Source of the DNA: a virus | Reading direction: 5' to 3' (one strand) | Length of the DNA: 64,000 bases | Virus record (IMG/VR): IMGVR_UViG_3300024319_000003 | Coordinates: 1-64,000 of that record | In this document: one piece after another, positions 16,514 to 25,933 of the stretch | How the letters are laid out: every line of letters begins with the position of its first letter | Numbering within the stretch: position 1 is the first letter of the stretch | The notes under the pieces: generated by a model | The model's input: the letters and a program-made list of their open reading frames with translations, nothing else | Told to the model about the DNA's origin: nothing | Database searches by the model: none | Translations under genes and position numbers: made by a program

Positions 16514-16536
16514 TTGAATTATTATTCTTATATTAA
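16504..16536 (+). promoter_or_regulatory. Promoter abutting the spanin-like pair
   Basis: AGTTG (16504-16508) inside the last codons of the YkuD-like gene, 20 bases, then TATATTA (16529-16535). ATG at 16540, so a leaderless transcript is likely. Confidence 0.6.
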
Positions 16537-16539
16537 AGT

Positions 16540-16911
16540 ATGGGCACACAACAAAGCTATACAAGCAGGTATTTATTATGCGCAATCTTAGGAGGATTTG
16601 TAGCATATATGATATGGAATAATCCTTCAATTGATGTAGATATAAAAGCTTACCAAACTCAAATAAATATTTTACAGAGTAGAATAGATTCAATACAAAC
16701 TAAAAATAGCTATCTACAAGTAGAAGCAGATTCGTTAAATACTGAGTTGGATAAGTTTAGCAATAAAATAAACTTATTAAATACAAAGATATATGTTATT
16801 AAAAAAGAAACTGAACAGAAGCTTAACGCTATTGATACTTTTGGTGGCTCTCAGCTTCAAGAGTTTTTCTCAAAACGTTACCAAAGACAGTACAAAGATA
16901 GTATTAAGTAA
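16540..16911 (+). CDS. Spanin-like inner-membrane subunit (Rz-like)
   Basis: 123 residues: one N-terminal transmembrane helix (about 11-26, LLCAILGGFVAYMIW) and a long periplasmic coiled coil (about 35-100). This is the usual i-spanin layout. The next gene starts 119 bp inside it in another frame, as in Rz/Rz1 pairs. Together they would link inner and outer membranes and fuse them at the end of lysis. Assignment is by architecture only. Confidence 0.6.
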   Translation: MGTQQSYTSRYLLCAILGGFVAYMIWNNPSIDVDIKAYQTQINILQSRIDSIQTKNSYLQVEADSLNTELDKFSNKINLLNTKIYVIKKETEQKLNAIDTFGGSQLQEFFSKRYQRQYKDSIK

Positions 16912-17224
16912 ACCAGTAGCAAAGTTAGTAGTAAAGGATCTTGTATCTTTTGATCAAATCACCCTACAACTTAGTACCACTAATAAACTACTTAAGGAGA
17001 CTAATTTAAAACTAAACACGCAATCTATTTTAGTTACTAATCTAGAAAGTCAAGTAAGTAACTACGATAACATATTTACTGAACTTAACACTAAATACAG
17101 TGTGCAACAACGTCTATCTGAGGATTTAGAAAGGTCACTTAAGCGACAAAAAGCGATGACTACTATTTATAAAATAGGAACAACAGTTGGAGCAGTTGCA
17201 ACGTTACTACTACTTGTTAAGTAA
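16793..17224 (+). CDS. Spanin-like partner, nested start
   Basis: 143 residues. N-terminal signal peptide (about 1-27, ends KSFSQ) without a lipobox Cys, then a coiled coil (about 50-120) and a C-terminal hydrophobic helix (IGTTVGAVATLLLLVK). Starts inside the previous gene in the +1 frame. Classical Rz1 is a lipoprotein, so this one is atypical; it could be anchored by its C-terminal helix instead. Confidence 0.5.
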   Translation: MLLKKKLNRSLTLLILLVALSFKSFSQNVTKDSTKIVLSKPVAKLVVKDLVSFDQITLQLSTTNKLLKETNLKLNTQSILVTNLESQVSNYDNIFTELNTKYSVQQRLSEDLERSLKRQKAMTTIYKIGTTVGAVATLLLLVK

Positions 17225-17234
17225 TATTTGAATT

Positions 17235-18407
17235 ATGTATAAAAAACTTAAGAGGAATTTATTCCCCTTCATTATAACGATTTCTGCATTATCAGTATCA
17301 ATTTCTGCAGCATTTTATTCGGTTAGTGGGCTAAGTAAGTTGTTTGCTGGAGCATCTCTTGAAGTCATTATTATGGCTGGATCCTTAGAGGTATCAAAAC
17401 TAGTTATAGCATCATTACTTTACCAGTATTGGGACACATTAAATAAGTATCTTAGAACATATCTGACTGTAGCTACTGTAGTTTTAGTACTTATTACTAG
17501 TATGGGTATATATGGATTTTTAAGTGCAGCTTATCAAGATACTTATAGACAGTTGACTGTAAAAGAAAACCAAACAGCATTTTTAGAACAAAAGAAACAA
17601 TTTTATGAAAACGATGTTTTTAGGTATGATGAAGAACTTAAAAGAATTAGTAATAACATTAGTACTCTTTCTAATGCGAAATCTCAATCAATCCAAGTAC
17701 GAGACACCTCGGTGGCTGGGGGCGTTAGAACAACCGTCTCTACTTCAGAGCTTAGGATGGCAGCAAAACGTATTGAAGTTGAAGAGGAGAATCGTAACAA
17801 CATTCAAAGGAAAAGAGAAATAGTAGCTGATAGTTTACAGAAGTACCAACTGGCAATACTAGAATTAGATAATAATACAGAGGTAGCTGGAGAGTTAGGA
17901 CCATTACAATACCTTTCCGGACTGACAGGTACTCCTATGGATAAAATTATTAATATATTATTATTAGTAATTATATTTGTATTTGATCCTTTAGCTATAT
18001 CTTTAGTAGTAGCAGCAAACTTTGCCTTTGATCAAGCTAGACCTAAAAAGAACTTATATAACGAGGATGAAGAAGAATGGGACGAGTTTATTAGAGAAGA
18101 GACTTACGAGGCAGAGGTAGATAGTAAAAAAGTTGCTATGGAATTTGAAGTTAAAGACCCTGAAGAGGTTAAACAAAAGAGTCCTTATTCTAGCCGAATG
18201 GATATAATTGGTCAAAACGGAAACGATGGTGAACATTACGACTCAAAATCGGGGTACGTATTAGAAAATAACATACTCAATGTTAAACATAAAAGCCCTA
18301 GATACTGGACAGTAAATCTAAAATCAGGTGAAACAGTTACCGTGCCTAAAAAAGCAGCACAAGCGGCATTAACAAAAGATAAAGATAGTACAAAAAGTTA
18401 TATGTAA
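17235..18407 (+). CDS. Four-helix membrane protein with central coiled coil
   Basis: 390 residues. Three helices near the N-terminus (about residues 11-33, 38-62 and 76-98), a periplasmic or cytoplasmic coiled coil (about 105-210), a fourth helix (about 236-260, ILLLVIIFVFDPLAISLVV), then an acidic and finally lysine-rich soluble tail. Similar proteins occur in T4-like marine phages without a known role. Eleven bp after the spanin-like pair. Confidence 0.6.
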   Translation: MYKKLKRNLFPFIITISALSVSISAAFYSVSGLSKLFAGASLEVIIMAGSLEVSKLVIASLLYQYWDTLNKYLRTYLTVATVVLVLITSMGIYGFLSAAYQDTYRQLTVKENQTAFLEQKKQFYENDVFRYDEELKRISNNISTLSNAKSQSIQVRDTSVAGGVRTTVSTSELRMAAKRIEVEEENRNNIQRKREIVADSLQKYQLAILELDNNTEVAGELGPLQYLSGLTGTPMDKIINILLLVIIFVFDPLAISLVVAANFAFDQARPKKNLYNEDEEEWDEFIREETYEAEVDSKKVAMEFEVKDPEEVKQKSPYSSRMDIIGQNGNDGEHYDSKSGYVLENNILNVKHKSPRYWTVNLKSGETVTVPKKAAQAALTKDKDSTKSYM

Positions 18408-18408
18408 T

Positions 18409-18441
18409 AGTTGCTTGTTTGAGTATTATTTCTTATATTAT
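18409..18441 (+). promoter_or_regulatory. Promoter, AGTTG-N20-TATATTA
   Basis: AGTTG 18409-18413, TATATTA 18434-18440, exactly 20 bases between. Drives the genes from 18464. Confidence 0.7.
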
Positions 18442-18463
18442 ATAAATATAAAAATACTAAAAC

Positions 18464-18703
18464 ATGTCACAATTCAAAGTTATTGAAGCACTTAAAGCTC
18501 AAGCAAAAGCAGATAAAGCAAAAGCCCTTATGTCGTTAGAGCTACTAACAACCCACGCAGCTGGTATAGGAGATCATACAGCTAATGATTTCTTAAAAGA
18601 TGCTAATGAGTCTTTAGAACTCTTAGTAGATGCTGATGATAAACTTTCAGCAATAGCAACATACTTCCCAGAAGATAATCCATCTAAGGTTATAAATGGT
18701 TAG
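18464..18703 (+). CDS. Hypothetical protein (79 aa), T4-like phage type
   Basis: Helical: FKVIEALKAQAKADKAKALMSLELL, then GIGDHTANDFLKDANESL. Cyanophage T4-like genomes have small proteins of similar design (EALKAK...NPVGIGEH), role unknown. Two bp before the next gene. Confidence 0.55.
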   Translation: MSQFKVIEALKAQAKADKAKALMSLELLTTHAAGIGDHTANDFLKDANESLELLVDADDKLSAIATYFPEDNPSKVING

Positions 18704-18705
18704 TT

Positions 18706-19131
18706 ATGAGTAAGCAAGTGAAAGAGTACGAAAATAAATTAAAAATAAAAGTTACAGAAATGAGCAGTAGAGAAATCAGCAATGCTAAGAATCCTCCTTC
18801 AGCAAGAGAAATCCTAAGAGAAGAGTACCCAACAATACATGACGCTTACGAACAGATAATGTATGAACAGTTTGACTTATTTGCTAAGAAACATTTAGAT
18901 TACGGTATGCATAATGTTAGTGCAGGAACCAATCTAGAAACAGCAGACGAAATGGAGTTTGCTATGACAGGGTTATGGTATAGACTTTCAGATAAAGTTA
19001 ACAGATGGAAGAATATGATTATATCAGGGCGTAAGGCACAAAATGAAACATTATTAGATACCTTTCAAGATATAACTAACTATGGGATAATTGCTCAGTT
19101 AGTGTCTAAAGGTCTATGGAAAAACGATTAA
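18706..19131 (+). CDS. DUF1599/Nmad1-like protein
   Basis: 141 residues. Family-like pattern: FAKKHLDYG near residue 66, LWYRLSDKVNRWKNMI near 94, and ETLLDTFQDITNYGIIAQL near 117. The Nmad1 (nucleotide modification associated domain 1) family is linked to phage DNA base modification and belongs to the all-alpha NTP hydrolase-like folds. Role here inferred: handling of modified nucleotides. Confidence 0.6.
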   Translation: MSKQVKEYENKLKIKVTEMSSREISNAKNPPSAREILREEYPTIHDAYEQIMYEQFDLFAKKHLDYGMHNVSAGTNLETADEMEFAMTGLWYRLSDKVNRWKNMIISGRKAQNETLLDTFQDITNYGIIAQLVSKGLWKND

Positions 19132-19135
19132 TAGT

Positions 19136-20101
19136 TTGAAAAAAATCTATCCAGATAGAAAGGTTTTAAAAGCTGATCCTTTAGTAAAAGAGGTATGGGA
19201 GAGTAAGATAAAACAATCTCCTAAATCAAATAAGCATATTTCGTACTCTCAACTAAGCAGTTTTTCCTCTTGTCAGAGACAATGGTACCTTCAATACGTT
19301 AGGAAATTAGCTCCTTACCAACCATCCATACATGCAACCTTTGGAACTGCAATGCATGAAACTATGCAAACATGGTTGGAGGTAATGTACCACGATAAAG
19401 TTAAGACTGCTAATGAAATAGATCTAGACGCTTTGTTATATGAGAATATGATAAAAGCATATAAAGGACAGAAAGCTCAAAATAGTCATCAGCATTTTTC
19501 TAATACAGATGAATTAACTATGTTCTGGATAGACGGTAAGCATATACTTAACTACCTTAAAAAGAAGAGAAGCGCTTACTTTGGTACTAAGGGGATATAT
19601 TTAGCAGGAGTAGAGACATTGCTTTATCAAGAATTACGCCCTGGAGTAATGTTTAAAGGGTTTATAGATCTAGTATTTTATGATGCAAGAGTTGATAGAT
19701 GGAAAATAGTAGATATTAAAACATCAACATCAGGGTGGAATAAATTTGCTAAATCAGATGATAAAAAGTTAGCTCAAATACTACTATATAAAAAGTTCTT
19801 TTCAGAACAGTTTGATATTCCAATTGAAAAAATTGATGTAGAGTATTTTATAGTTAAACGTAAAGTACCAGTAGATGCAGATTATGCAGCAATGCAACGA
19901 AGAGTACAGGAATTTAGCCCAACAGCTGGTAAAATAAAAGTAGGTCAAGCAGTTTCTCTTATGAATACATTTGTAGAAACAGCAGTAGATAAAAATGGAG
20001 AGTATGTTGATAAAGAGTATCCAACTAACCCTAGTAAGTGGGGTTGCAATTTTTGTGCTTTCAAAGATATGAGAATATGTCCTGATGCTATTAATGGATA
20101 A
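19136..20101 (+). CDS. PD-(D/E)XK nuclease, RecB/Cas4-like with predicted Fe-S cluster
   Basis: 321 residues, TTG start. Core motifs: H74 in FGTAMHETM, D178 in GFIDLV, then VDIKTS with D193 and K195, followed by a Q-x-x-x-Y helix (QILLYKKFF). Four cysteines, C46 near the N-terminus plus C304, C307 and C315 near the C-terminus (GCNFCAFKDMRIC), match the 4Fe-4S arrangement of Cas4/AddB nucleases. Likely acts in phage recombination or DNA processing. Starts 4 bp after the previous stop. Confidence 0.8.
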   Translation: MKKIYPDRKVLKADPLVKEVWESKIKQSPKSNKHISYSQLSSFSSCQRQWYLQYVRKLAPYQPSIHATFGTAMHETMQTWLEVMYHDKVKTANEIDLDALLYENMIKAYKGQKAQNSHQHFSNTDELTMFWIDGKHILNYLKKKRSAYFGTKGIYLAGVETLLYQELRPGVMFKGFIDLVFYDARVDRWKIVDIKTSTSGWNKFAKSDDKKLAQILLYKKFFSEQFDIPIEKIDVEYFIVKRKVPVDADYAAMQRRVQEFSPTAGKIKVGQAVSLMNTFVETAVDKNGEYVDKEYPTNPSKWGCNFCAFKDMRICPDAING

Positions 20102-20139
20102 AGGGCCTATTTATATATAAATATATAAGTATATATGTT

Positions 20140-20343
20140 ATGAAAAATTCTGAAAAAAGGTTAACGACCGTTCGTATTGAAGATGATTTATTCCAAGAGT
20201 TTAAATACCAATGCATAAAAAATAAATTTTCTTTTCAAAAGCTTGCCTCCCGTAGTATTTTTCTTTATCTTACAGATAAGGAGTTTAGAGAAGGTATACA
20301 TAAAATAAGTAATATTAATATAGAACAATTAGATGACAAATAG
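20140..20343 (+). CDS. Ribbon-helix-helix-type DNA-binding protein
   Basis: 67 residues. RLTTVRIEDDLFQEFKYQC gives the N-terminal strand and first helix of a ribbon-helix-helix fold; NKFSFQKLASRSIFLYL gives the second helix. Probably a small dimeric repressor. Preceded by an AT-rich TATTTATATATAA stretch at 20108. Overlaps the glycosyltransferase start by 11 bp, so it might regulate the glycan cluster. Confidence 0.6.
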   Translation: MKNSEKRLTTVRIEDDLFQEFKYQCIKNKFSFQKLASRSIFLYLTDKEFREGIHKISNINIEQLDDK

Positions 20344-21781
20344 AGAAGGTTATATAAAGAAAGAAGATAGAAAAAAGATTCTTCTACTTTGTGATGATAT
20401 TAGAATGCACTCAGGTATCGCAACTATGGGTAAAGAGTTTGTATTTGGGTTAGCTCATAAGTTTAACTGGGTACATGTAGCAGGAGCATTAAAACATCCA
20501 GATGCTGGAAAAGGGCAAGATGTATCTAATGAAGTAAATAAACTTACCAACATGACTGACTCAGACGTTAAACTGATTCCTTATAATGGATATGGAGACG
20601 TTGGTTTAGTTAGGAGTCTTATAGCTCAAGAGAAACCTGATGCTATAATGATTTTTACTGACCCTAGATATTGGACATGGTTATTTGATATTGAAAGAGA
20701 AATTAGATCGCATATACCTATTATGTACCTAAACATATGGGATGATTACCCTGCACCACTTTACAATAAAGTATACTACAATTCCTGTGATTTATTAATG
20801 GGTATATCAAAACAAACTGTTAACATTAATAAATTGGTATTAGGAGAAGATGCTAAAAGTAAGATCATCAGATACGTACCTCACGGTATAGATGAGAATA
20901 TGTTCTTTAAGATTCATAAAGATGATGAGCAGTTTAAAGGTTTCCAGGAATTTAAAAACTCAGTATTTGAGAACCGTACAGATATAGAATACGTAGTTAT
21001 GTTTAATTCACGTAACATAAGAAGAAAGAGCGTACCAGATCTAATTTTTGCTTATAGACTATTCTGCGATAAGATAGGAAAGGAAGAAGCTAAAAAATGT
21101 GCTTTAATACTCCATACTCAAAGTGTAGATCAAAACGGTACAGACTTAAGAGCAGTTAGAGAGAACCTATGTGATCCAGAATATGTTAATGTATATTTCT
21201 CGGAAGGTAAATTAACAACACCTCAAATGAATTGGTTATATAATTTAGCAGACTTAGTTGTTTTACCTTCTTCTAACGAAGGATGGGGATTAGCATTGAC
21301 AGAAGCAATGATGTCAGAAACTATGATTGCAGCTAACGTAACAGGAGGTATGCAAGACCAAATGAGATTTACTGATGATAAAGGAGAATGGTTTACACCG
21401 AGTAAGGATATACCTTCTAATCATAGAGGTACTTATAAAGAACATGGTGAATGGTCTATACCGATCTTTCCAAGTAACATCTCATTAGTTGGGTCAGTTC
21501 CCACACCTTATATATTTGACGATAGATGTTCAGCAGAAGATATAGCAGAAGCAATATTTAAGTCTTTTAGTATGACACCTGAAGATCGTTTAAAGAAAGG
21601 TAAGAAAGGTAGAGAATGGGTAACATCAGAAGAAGCACAGATGTCTTCTAAAAATATGTCAAAGAATATTGGTAACTGTATTGATGAATGTTTTGAAAAC
21701 TTCATACCAAGACCTAAATTTGACTTTATAAAGGTAGAAGACCTTGCACCTAAATACACAGAACATAAATTAATTTACTAA
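20333..21781 (+). CDS. Glycosyltransferase, GT4 (GT-B fold)
   Basis: 482 residues. C-terminal donor-site motif PSSNEGWGLALTEAM contains the E-x7-E signature; upstream VPHGIDENMFF is the typical linker strand. The N-terminal half has ILLLCDDIRMHSGIATMGKE. No signal or membrane helix, so it acts in the cytoplasm using a nucleotide sugar. First gene of a glycan cluster to 27762. Confidence 0.85.
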   Translation: MTNREGYIKKEDRKKILLLCDDIRMHSGIATMGKEFVFGLAHKFNWVHVAGALKHPDAGKGQDVSNEVNKLTNMTDSDVKLIPYNGYGDVGLVRSLIAQEKPDAIMIFTDPRYWTWLFDIEREIRSHIPIMYLNIWDDYPAPLYNKVYYNSCDLLMGISKQTVNINKLVLGEDAKSKIIRYVPHGIDENMFFKIHKDDEQFKGFQEFKNSVFENRTDIEYVVMFNSRNIRRKSVPDLIFAYRLFCDKIGKEEAKKCALILHTQSVDQNGTDLRAVRENLCDPEYVNVYFSEGKLTTPQMNWLYNLADLVVLPSSNEGWGLALTEAMMSETMIAANVTGGMQDQMRFTDDKGEWFTPSKDIPSNHRGTYKEHGEWSIPIFPSNISLVGSVPTPYIFDDRCSAEDIAEAIFKSFSMTPEDRLKKGKKGREWVTSEEAQMSSKNMSKNIGNCIDECFENFIPRPKFDFIKVEDLAPKYTEHKLIY

Positions 21782-21798
21782 ATATTACAGGTTATACT

Positions 21799-23115
21799 AT
21801 GAACAAACCACTAGCAGTTATATCATGCCCGATAGATACATACTCAGGATATGGAGCGAGAGCAAGAGATTTTGTAAGAGCATTATCAAATGCAAAAGGA
21901 AATGAATGGGATATAAAGATACTACCTCAAGTATGGGGAAATACGAAAGCAGGTTACTTAAAAGAGCATGGAGATAGTTTTTTTACTCCTATGGTTATAG
22001 GTAAGCTAGAAAAGAAACCAAATGTATGGGTACAAATAACAGTACCTAATGAATTTCAAGCAGTAGGGGATTTTAACATAGGTGTTACTGCAGCTATGGA
22101 GACTACACTATGTCATGATACTTGGGTGACTGGAGCAAATAATATGGATATCGTATTTACTTCTTCAGAGCACGGTAAAAATTCTCTTATCAACAGTATG
22201 TTCGATGTAGAAAATAACGAAACTAAAGAAAAGAGTAGACTAAGAATTACCAAACCAGTAGAAGTATTATTTGAAGGAGTTGACTCTAAAACATATGATC
22301 CTAAAAGTGAATATAAAAACACAGAGTTAATTAATTCGTTAGATAGTATTAAAGAAAATTTCTGCTTCTTATTCGTTGGGCATTGGCTACAAGGTGAACA
22401 TACACAGGATAGAAAAAATATAGGAGGAATGATAGAAAGCTTCCTTGAAACATTTAAAACTCAACACACTCAACCTGCTTTGATTATAAAAACTCAATCA
22501 GCAAATAGTTCTATAATGGATCAGCAAGCGATACTTGAAAAGATAGATTTTGTTAGAAAGAAAGTTAAAGGAAGAATACCTAATGTATACTTACTACATG
22601 GAGAACTATCGGATAGAGACATTAATAACCTATATAATCACAGTAAAGTTAAAGCAATGGTTAACCTAACAAGAGGTGAAGGCTTTGGAAGACCGTTACT
22701 AGAATTTACAACCACAGGGAAACCTATTATTGCATCAGGATGGTCAGGACATACGGACTTTCTTAGAAGTGATTTAAATCTACTTGTAGGAGGTAAATTA
22801 GAAACGGTACACCCATCGGCGGTAGTTCAAAAAATGATTATACCTGAATCAAAATGGTTTACTTTTGATGATAAAGAAGCTAGTAAAGCATTTAAATCGG
22901 TATATAAAAACTATAAACAGAATATCATTAAAAGTAGAACTCAGAAAAGAATAACAAGAGAGCACTATTCCCTTGAGAAGATGGAGGAGTTACTAAAAAA
23001 CTATTTAGATAAATATACTCCTAAATTCTCAGTAGAACAAGAGTTTACCCCTCCTAAGTTAGAGTTACCAAAAGAGATAAGATTACCAAAAAGAAAATTA
23101 ACAAAAGTAAAATAG
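21799..23115 (+). CDS. Glycosyltransferase, GT4 (GT-B fold)
   Basis: 438 residues. N-terminal CPIDTYSGYGARARDFVRAL and a C-terminal EGFGRPLLEF motif (E-x7-E) followed by TGKPIIASGWSGHTDFL. Different from its upstream neighbour, so not a recent duplicate. Cytoplasmic sugar transfer, acceptor unknown. Confidence 0.85.
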   Translation: MNKPLAVISCPIDTYSGYGARARDFVRALSNAKGNEWDIKILPQVWGNTKAGYLKEHGDSFFTPMVIGKLEKKPNVWVQITVPNEFQAVGDFNIGVTAAMETTLCHDTWVTGANNMDIVFTSSEHGKNSLINSMFDVENNETKEKSRLRITKPVEVLFEGVDSKTYDPKSEYKNTELINSLDSIKENFCFLFVGHWLQGEHTQDRKNIGGMIESFLETFKTQHTQPALIIKTQSANSSIMDQQAILEKIDFVRKKVKGRIPNVYLLHGELSDRDINNLYNHSKVKAMVNLTRGEGFGRPLLEFTTTGKPIIASGWSGHTDFLRSDLNLLVGGKLETVHPSAVVQKMIIPESKWFTFDDKEASKAFKSVYKNYKQNIIKSRTQKRITREHYSLEKMEELLKNYLDKYTPKFSVEQEFTPPKLELPKEIRLPKRKLTKVK

Positions 23116-23120
23116 TAAAT

Positions 23121-23570
23121 ATGAATTTAGTACAAGGACCGTTTGGAAGTAATGCCTGCTACGAACAAAGTTTCGAACAAGATGGACAAGAGATTAAAAC
23201 GTGGCTATGTTTCGGTAGCGGATTTACAACATCAACATTAATGACTGAAGGATCAAAATCAGTAAAAGATTTATTAGAAACAGCACCTGAGCTATATAAA
23301 GATTTATTGCATATTGATAATGAAAAAAGAGTATGGTTTCCAGCTACAATTACTCTACCAGAAAAAGGAATGGTTTTCTTAGATGGAGTAAGTAAAGAGG
23401 ATTGGAAATGGAAAGCAGTAAATGCAATAGAGATTCCAAAAGAAGATTTAGGTAAGTATCCATCTGGTCAAACTCATAGAATGGATATGAGAAACGGAAA
23501 AGAGTTTAAGCGCAGTGACTTTATGGACGCTTTAGAAATGATAGGATTTTACGAAATACCAAAAGAGTAA
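23121..23570 (+). CDS. Hypothetical protein (149 aa), T4-like phage type
   Basis: NACYEQSFEQDGQEIKTWLC begins a beta-rich domain, then FGSGFTTSTLMTEGS and ATITLPEKGMVFLDG. Proteins of this kind occur in T4-like cyanophage genomes without known function. Embedded in the glycan cluster, so may be structural or a glycan-related accessory. Confidence 0.55.
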   Translation: MNLVQGPFGSNACYEQSFEQDGQEIKTWLCFGSGFTTSTLMTEGSKSVKDLLETAPELYKDLLHIDNEKRVWFPATITLPEKGMVFLDGVSKEDWKWKAVNAIEIPKEDLGKYPSGQTHRMDMRNGKEFKRSDFMDALEMIGFYEIPKE

Positions 23571-23572
23571 GC

Positions 23573-24193
23573 ATGAAAATAAGTTATGCAATAACAGTAT
23601 GTAATGAGTATGAGGAGATTCAAAAACTAATATCCACACTTATGCTCAATATCAGAGAAGAAGATGAGGTAATAGTCTTATTTGATAAACAAAAAGGAAC
23701 TGCAGAAGTATGGGAGTACTTAGTAGGTCTACAGAGCCAAGATTTAATAAAAGCATATCCAAAATCTTTTAAAGGGCATTTTGCAGACTGGAAGAATTTA
23801 CTTAGTTCTTTTTGTACTGGAGATTATATATTCCAGATTGATGCAGATGAAATTCCTTCAGAGTTTTTACTAAAAACATTCCCTCAGGTACTAGAAAGTA
23901 ATGCTGTAGAGACTATACTAGTCCCAAGAGTCAATACAGTTGAAGGTTTAACTGATGAGCATATCCAAAAGTGGAGATGGAATGTAAATGAAAAAGGTTG
24001 GGTTAATTGGCCAGATTATCAAATGAGGATTTGGAAAAATATACCTGAGATTAAATGGGTTAATAAGGTACACGAAGTGTTAGAAGGTTTTAATACTTTT
24101 GTAAAGTTACCGCTTTTAGAACAGTATTCATTAGAACATAAAAAAGATATTAACCGACAGGAAGCTCAAAATAACTATTATGATACCCTTTAA
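23573..24193 (+). CDS. Glycosyltransferase family 2 (GT-A fold)
   Basis: 206 residues. Starts ISYAITVCNEYEEIQKLI as in GT2 enzymes; metal-binding DxD is in QIDADEIP near residues 83-90. C-terminal half shorter than usual and ends with DINRQEAQNNYY. Part of the cluster; 3 bp spacing on both sides. Confidence 0.75.
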   Translation: MKISYAITVCNEYEEIQKLISTLMLNIREEDEVIVLFDKQKGTAEVWEYLVGLQSQDLIKAYPKSFKGHFADWKNLLSSFCTGDYIFQIDADEIPSEFLLKTFPQVLESNAVETILVPRVNTVEGLTDEHIQKWRWNVNEKGWVNWPDYQMRIWKNIPEIKWVNKVHEVLEGFNTFVKLPLLEQYSLEHKKDINRQEAQNNYYDTL

Positions 24194-24196
24194 GAT

Positions 24197-24850
24197 ATGA
24201 TGTACGATACTAAATATAAATTTAATGAAACATGGTTTGATAATTCAATTGAACTATGGAATCAAGTCTTTGACAAATTTAAAGACGATATTAATATAGA
24301 AAATGTCTTAGAGATAGGTTGTTATGAAGGAAGAGCAACAGTGTACCTTTGTGAAAAGGTTCTTAAAGCTAATGCTAATTACGATGTAGTAGATACATTT
24401 GGAGGATCAGAAGCGGAGTCCGGTATGAAAGAAACAATGAATAGGTTAGATAAAAATAATAATATAATCTACGATAACTTTAAACATAACATATCATTTT
24501 TCAAGGATATTAACTTTAATATACACAGAGGTATATCTCAGCAAATTCTACCAACCCTTGTGGATAAAGAGAGACAGTACGATTTTGTATATGTAGATGC
24601 TTCTCATAGAGCAGATGATACATTTGTAGATGCATACTATGCTAATAAAATGTTAAAAGATGGTGGCTTATTAATATTTGATGATTTTGGCTGGAAAGAC
24701 CCTGCACAACCAGAACTAGTATCTTCTCCTGAGTTTGGTATTAGAACATTTGCAACAATGTATCAAAACATATACGATACTATCGCAACAGGTTACCAGA
24801 TAGTATTAAGGAAAAAAAGTAATGAAAATATAATTAAAAGTACATTTTAA
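24197..24850 (+). CDS. Class I SAM-dependent methyltransferase
   Basis: 217 residues. Motif I VLEIGCYEGRATVYL (about 36-50), acidic post-I strand YDVVDTFGG, then YDFVYVDASHRADDTF and LLIFDDFGW, as in Methyltransf_24-type enzymes. Likely methylates a sugar or glycan made by this cluster; the substrate is inference. Confidence 0.75.
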   Translation: MMYDTKYKFNETWFDNSIELWNQVFDKFKDDINIENVLEIGCYEGRATVYLCEKVLKANANYDVVDTFGGSEAESGMKETMNRLDKNNNIIYDNFKHNISFFKDINFNIHRGISQQILPTLVDKERQYDFVYVDASHRADDTFVDAYYANKMLKDGGLLIFDDFGWKDPAQPELVSSPEFGIRTFATMYQNIYDTIATGYQIVLRKKSNENIIKSTF

Positions 24851-24865
24851 AAAACAAACAAAGTT

Positions 24866-25933
24866 ATGAGAAAAACAGCATTAGTACTAGGTGGTGGTGG
24901 TTTTATAGGAGGTCACTTAGCAAAACGATTAAAAGAAGAAGACTACTATGTACGAGTTGTAGATATTAAATCAAAACATGAATTTTGGAACCATGGACTT
25001 ATATGCGATAATTATGTTTCTGGTGACTTAAGAGAAGCTTCAATTGTTGCAGCAGCATTCAGAGTAGAACGTGACCCAAATCATACAGATGTAATTTACG
25101 ATTACAGTTTACAGAAACAACCTTTCACGGTTATAGACTCTTTTGATGAAGTTTACCAATTAGCAGCTGATATGGGAGGTGCTGGTTACATCTTTACAGG
25201 AGAGAATGATGCAAATATTATGCATAATTCAGCATTAGTAAACCTTAATACAGTACTAGAGGCAAGCAAGACAAGAGTAAAAAGAATATTCTACTCCTCT
25301 TCAGCTTGTATGTACCCAGAACATAATCAATTAGATCCTGATAACCCTAACTGTGAGGAAAGCTCTGCTTATCCAGCTGACCCAGATTCAGAATACGGAT
25401 GGGAAAAACTATTTAGTGAAAGATTATTTTTAGCTTTTGCTAGGAATTATAAATTAAGTGTTAGAGTTGCAAGGTTTCATAATATATTTGGACCTCAAGG
25501 AACTTGGACTGGCGGAAAAGAAAAAGCACCTGCTGCTATGTGCCGTAAAGCTGCAGAAGCAGATACTGAAATGGAAGTATGGGGTGATGGGTTACAGACT
25601 AGATCCTTTTTATATGTTGATGAATGTATAGAAGCTATGTTAAGGTTTATGAGACAAGAAGAATTTGCTGGCCCAGTCAATATAGGTTCAGAGGAAATGG
25701 TTACAATAAATGAGCTTGCTAATATAGCTATTAATTGTTCCGGAAAAGATATTATAATCAATAACATACAAGGTCAAGACTTTATTGATAAGTACGGTTT
25801 CCCTTGCCCTGTCGGAGTAAGAGGAAGAAACTCTGATAATAAATTGTTTAAAGAGAAGATGGGATGGGAACCTTCTCAATCATTAGTTGAAGGAATGAAA
25901 GAAACTTTTAAATGGATTAACACACAAAAATAA
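24866..25933 (+). CDS. GDP-mannose 3,5-epimerase-like NAD-dependent sugar epimerase
   Basis: 355 residues, full length. Rossmann motif GGGGFIGGH (9-17), active-site SSSACMYPE (144-152) and Y177-xxx-K181. Long stretches follow plant GDP-mannose 3,5-epimerase closely by eye: ADMGGAGYIFTGENDANIMH, ARFHNIFGPQGTW, GGKEKAPAAMCRKAAEA and MEVWGDGLQTRSF. That enzyme converts GDP-D-mannose to GDP-L-galactose or GDP-L-gulose. It would supply an unusual L-sugar donor to the neighbouring transferases. Start chosen at 24866; 15 bp after the methyltransferase. Confidence 0.85.
   Translation: MRKTALVLGGGGFIGGHLAKRLKEEDYYVRVVDIKSKHEFWNHGLICDNYVSGDLREASIVAAAFRVERDPNHTDVIYDYSLQKQPFTVIDSFDEVYQLAADMGGAGYIFTGENDANIMHNSALVNLNTVLEASKTRVKRIFYSSSACMYPEHNQLDPDNPNCEESSAYPADPDSEYGWEKLFSERLFLAFARNYKLSVRVARFHNIFGPQGTWTGGKEKAPAAMCRKAAEADTEMEVWGDGLQTRSFLYVDECIEAMLRFMRQEEFAGPVNIGSEEMVTINELANIAINCSGKDIIINNIQGQDFIDKYGFPCPVGVRGRNSDNKLFKEKMGWEPSQSLVEGMKETFKWINTQK

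Noticed and set aside
17711-17735. GGGGGCGTT inside the 17235 gene as a fourth hairpin element
   Set aside because: Only nine bases agree; no hairpin with GAA loop and no CACGCGC follow.
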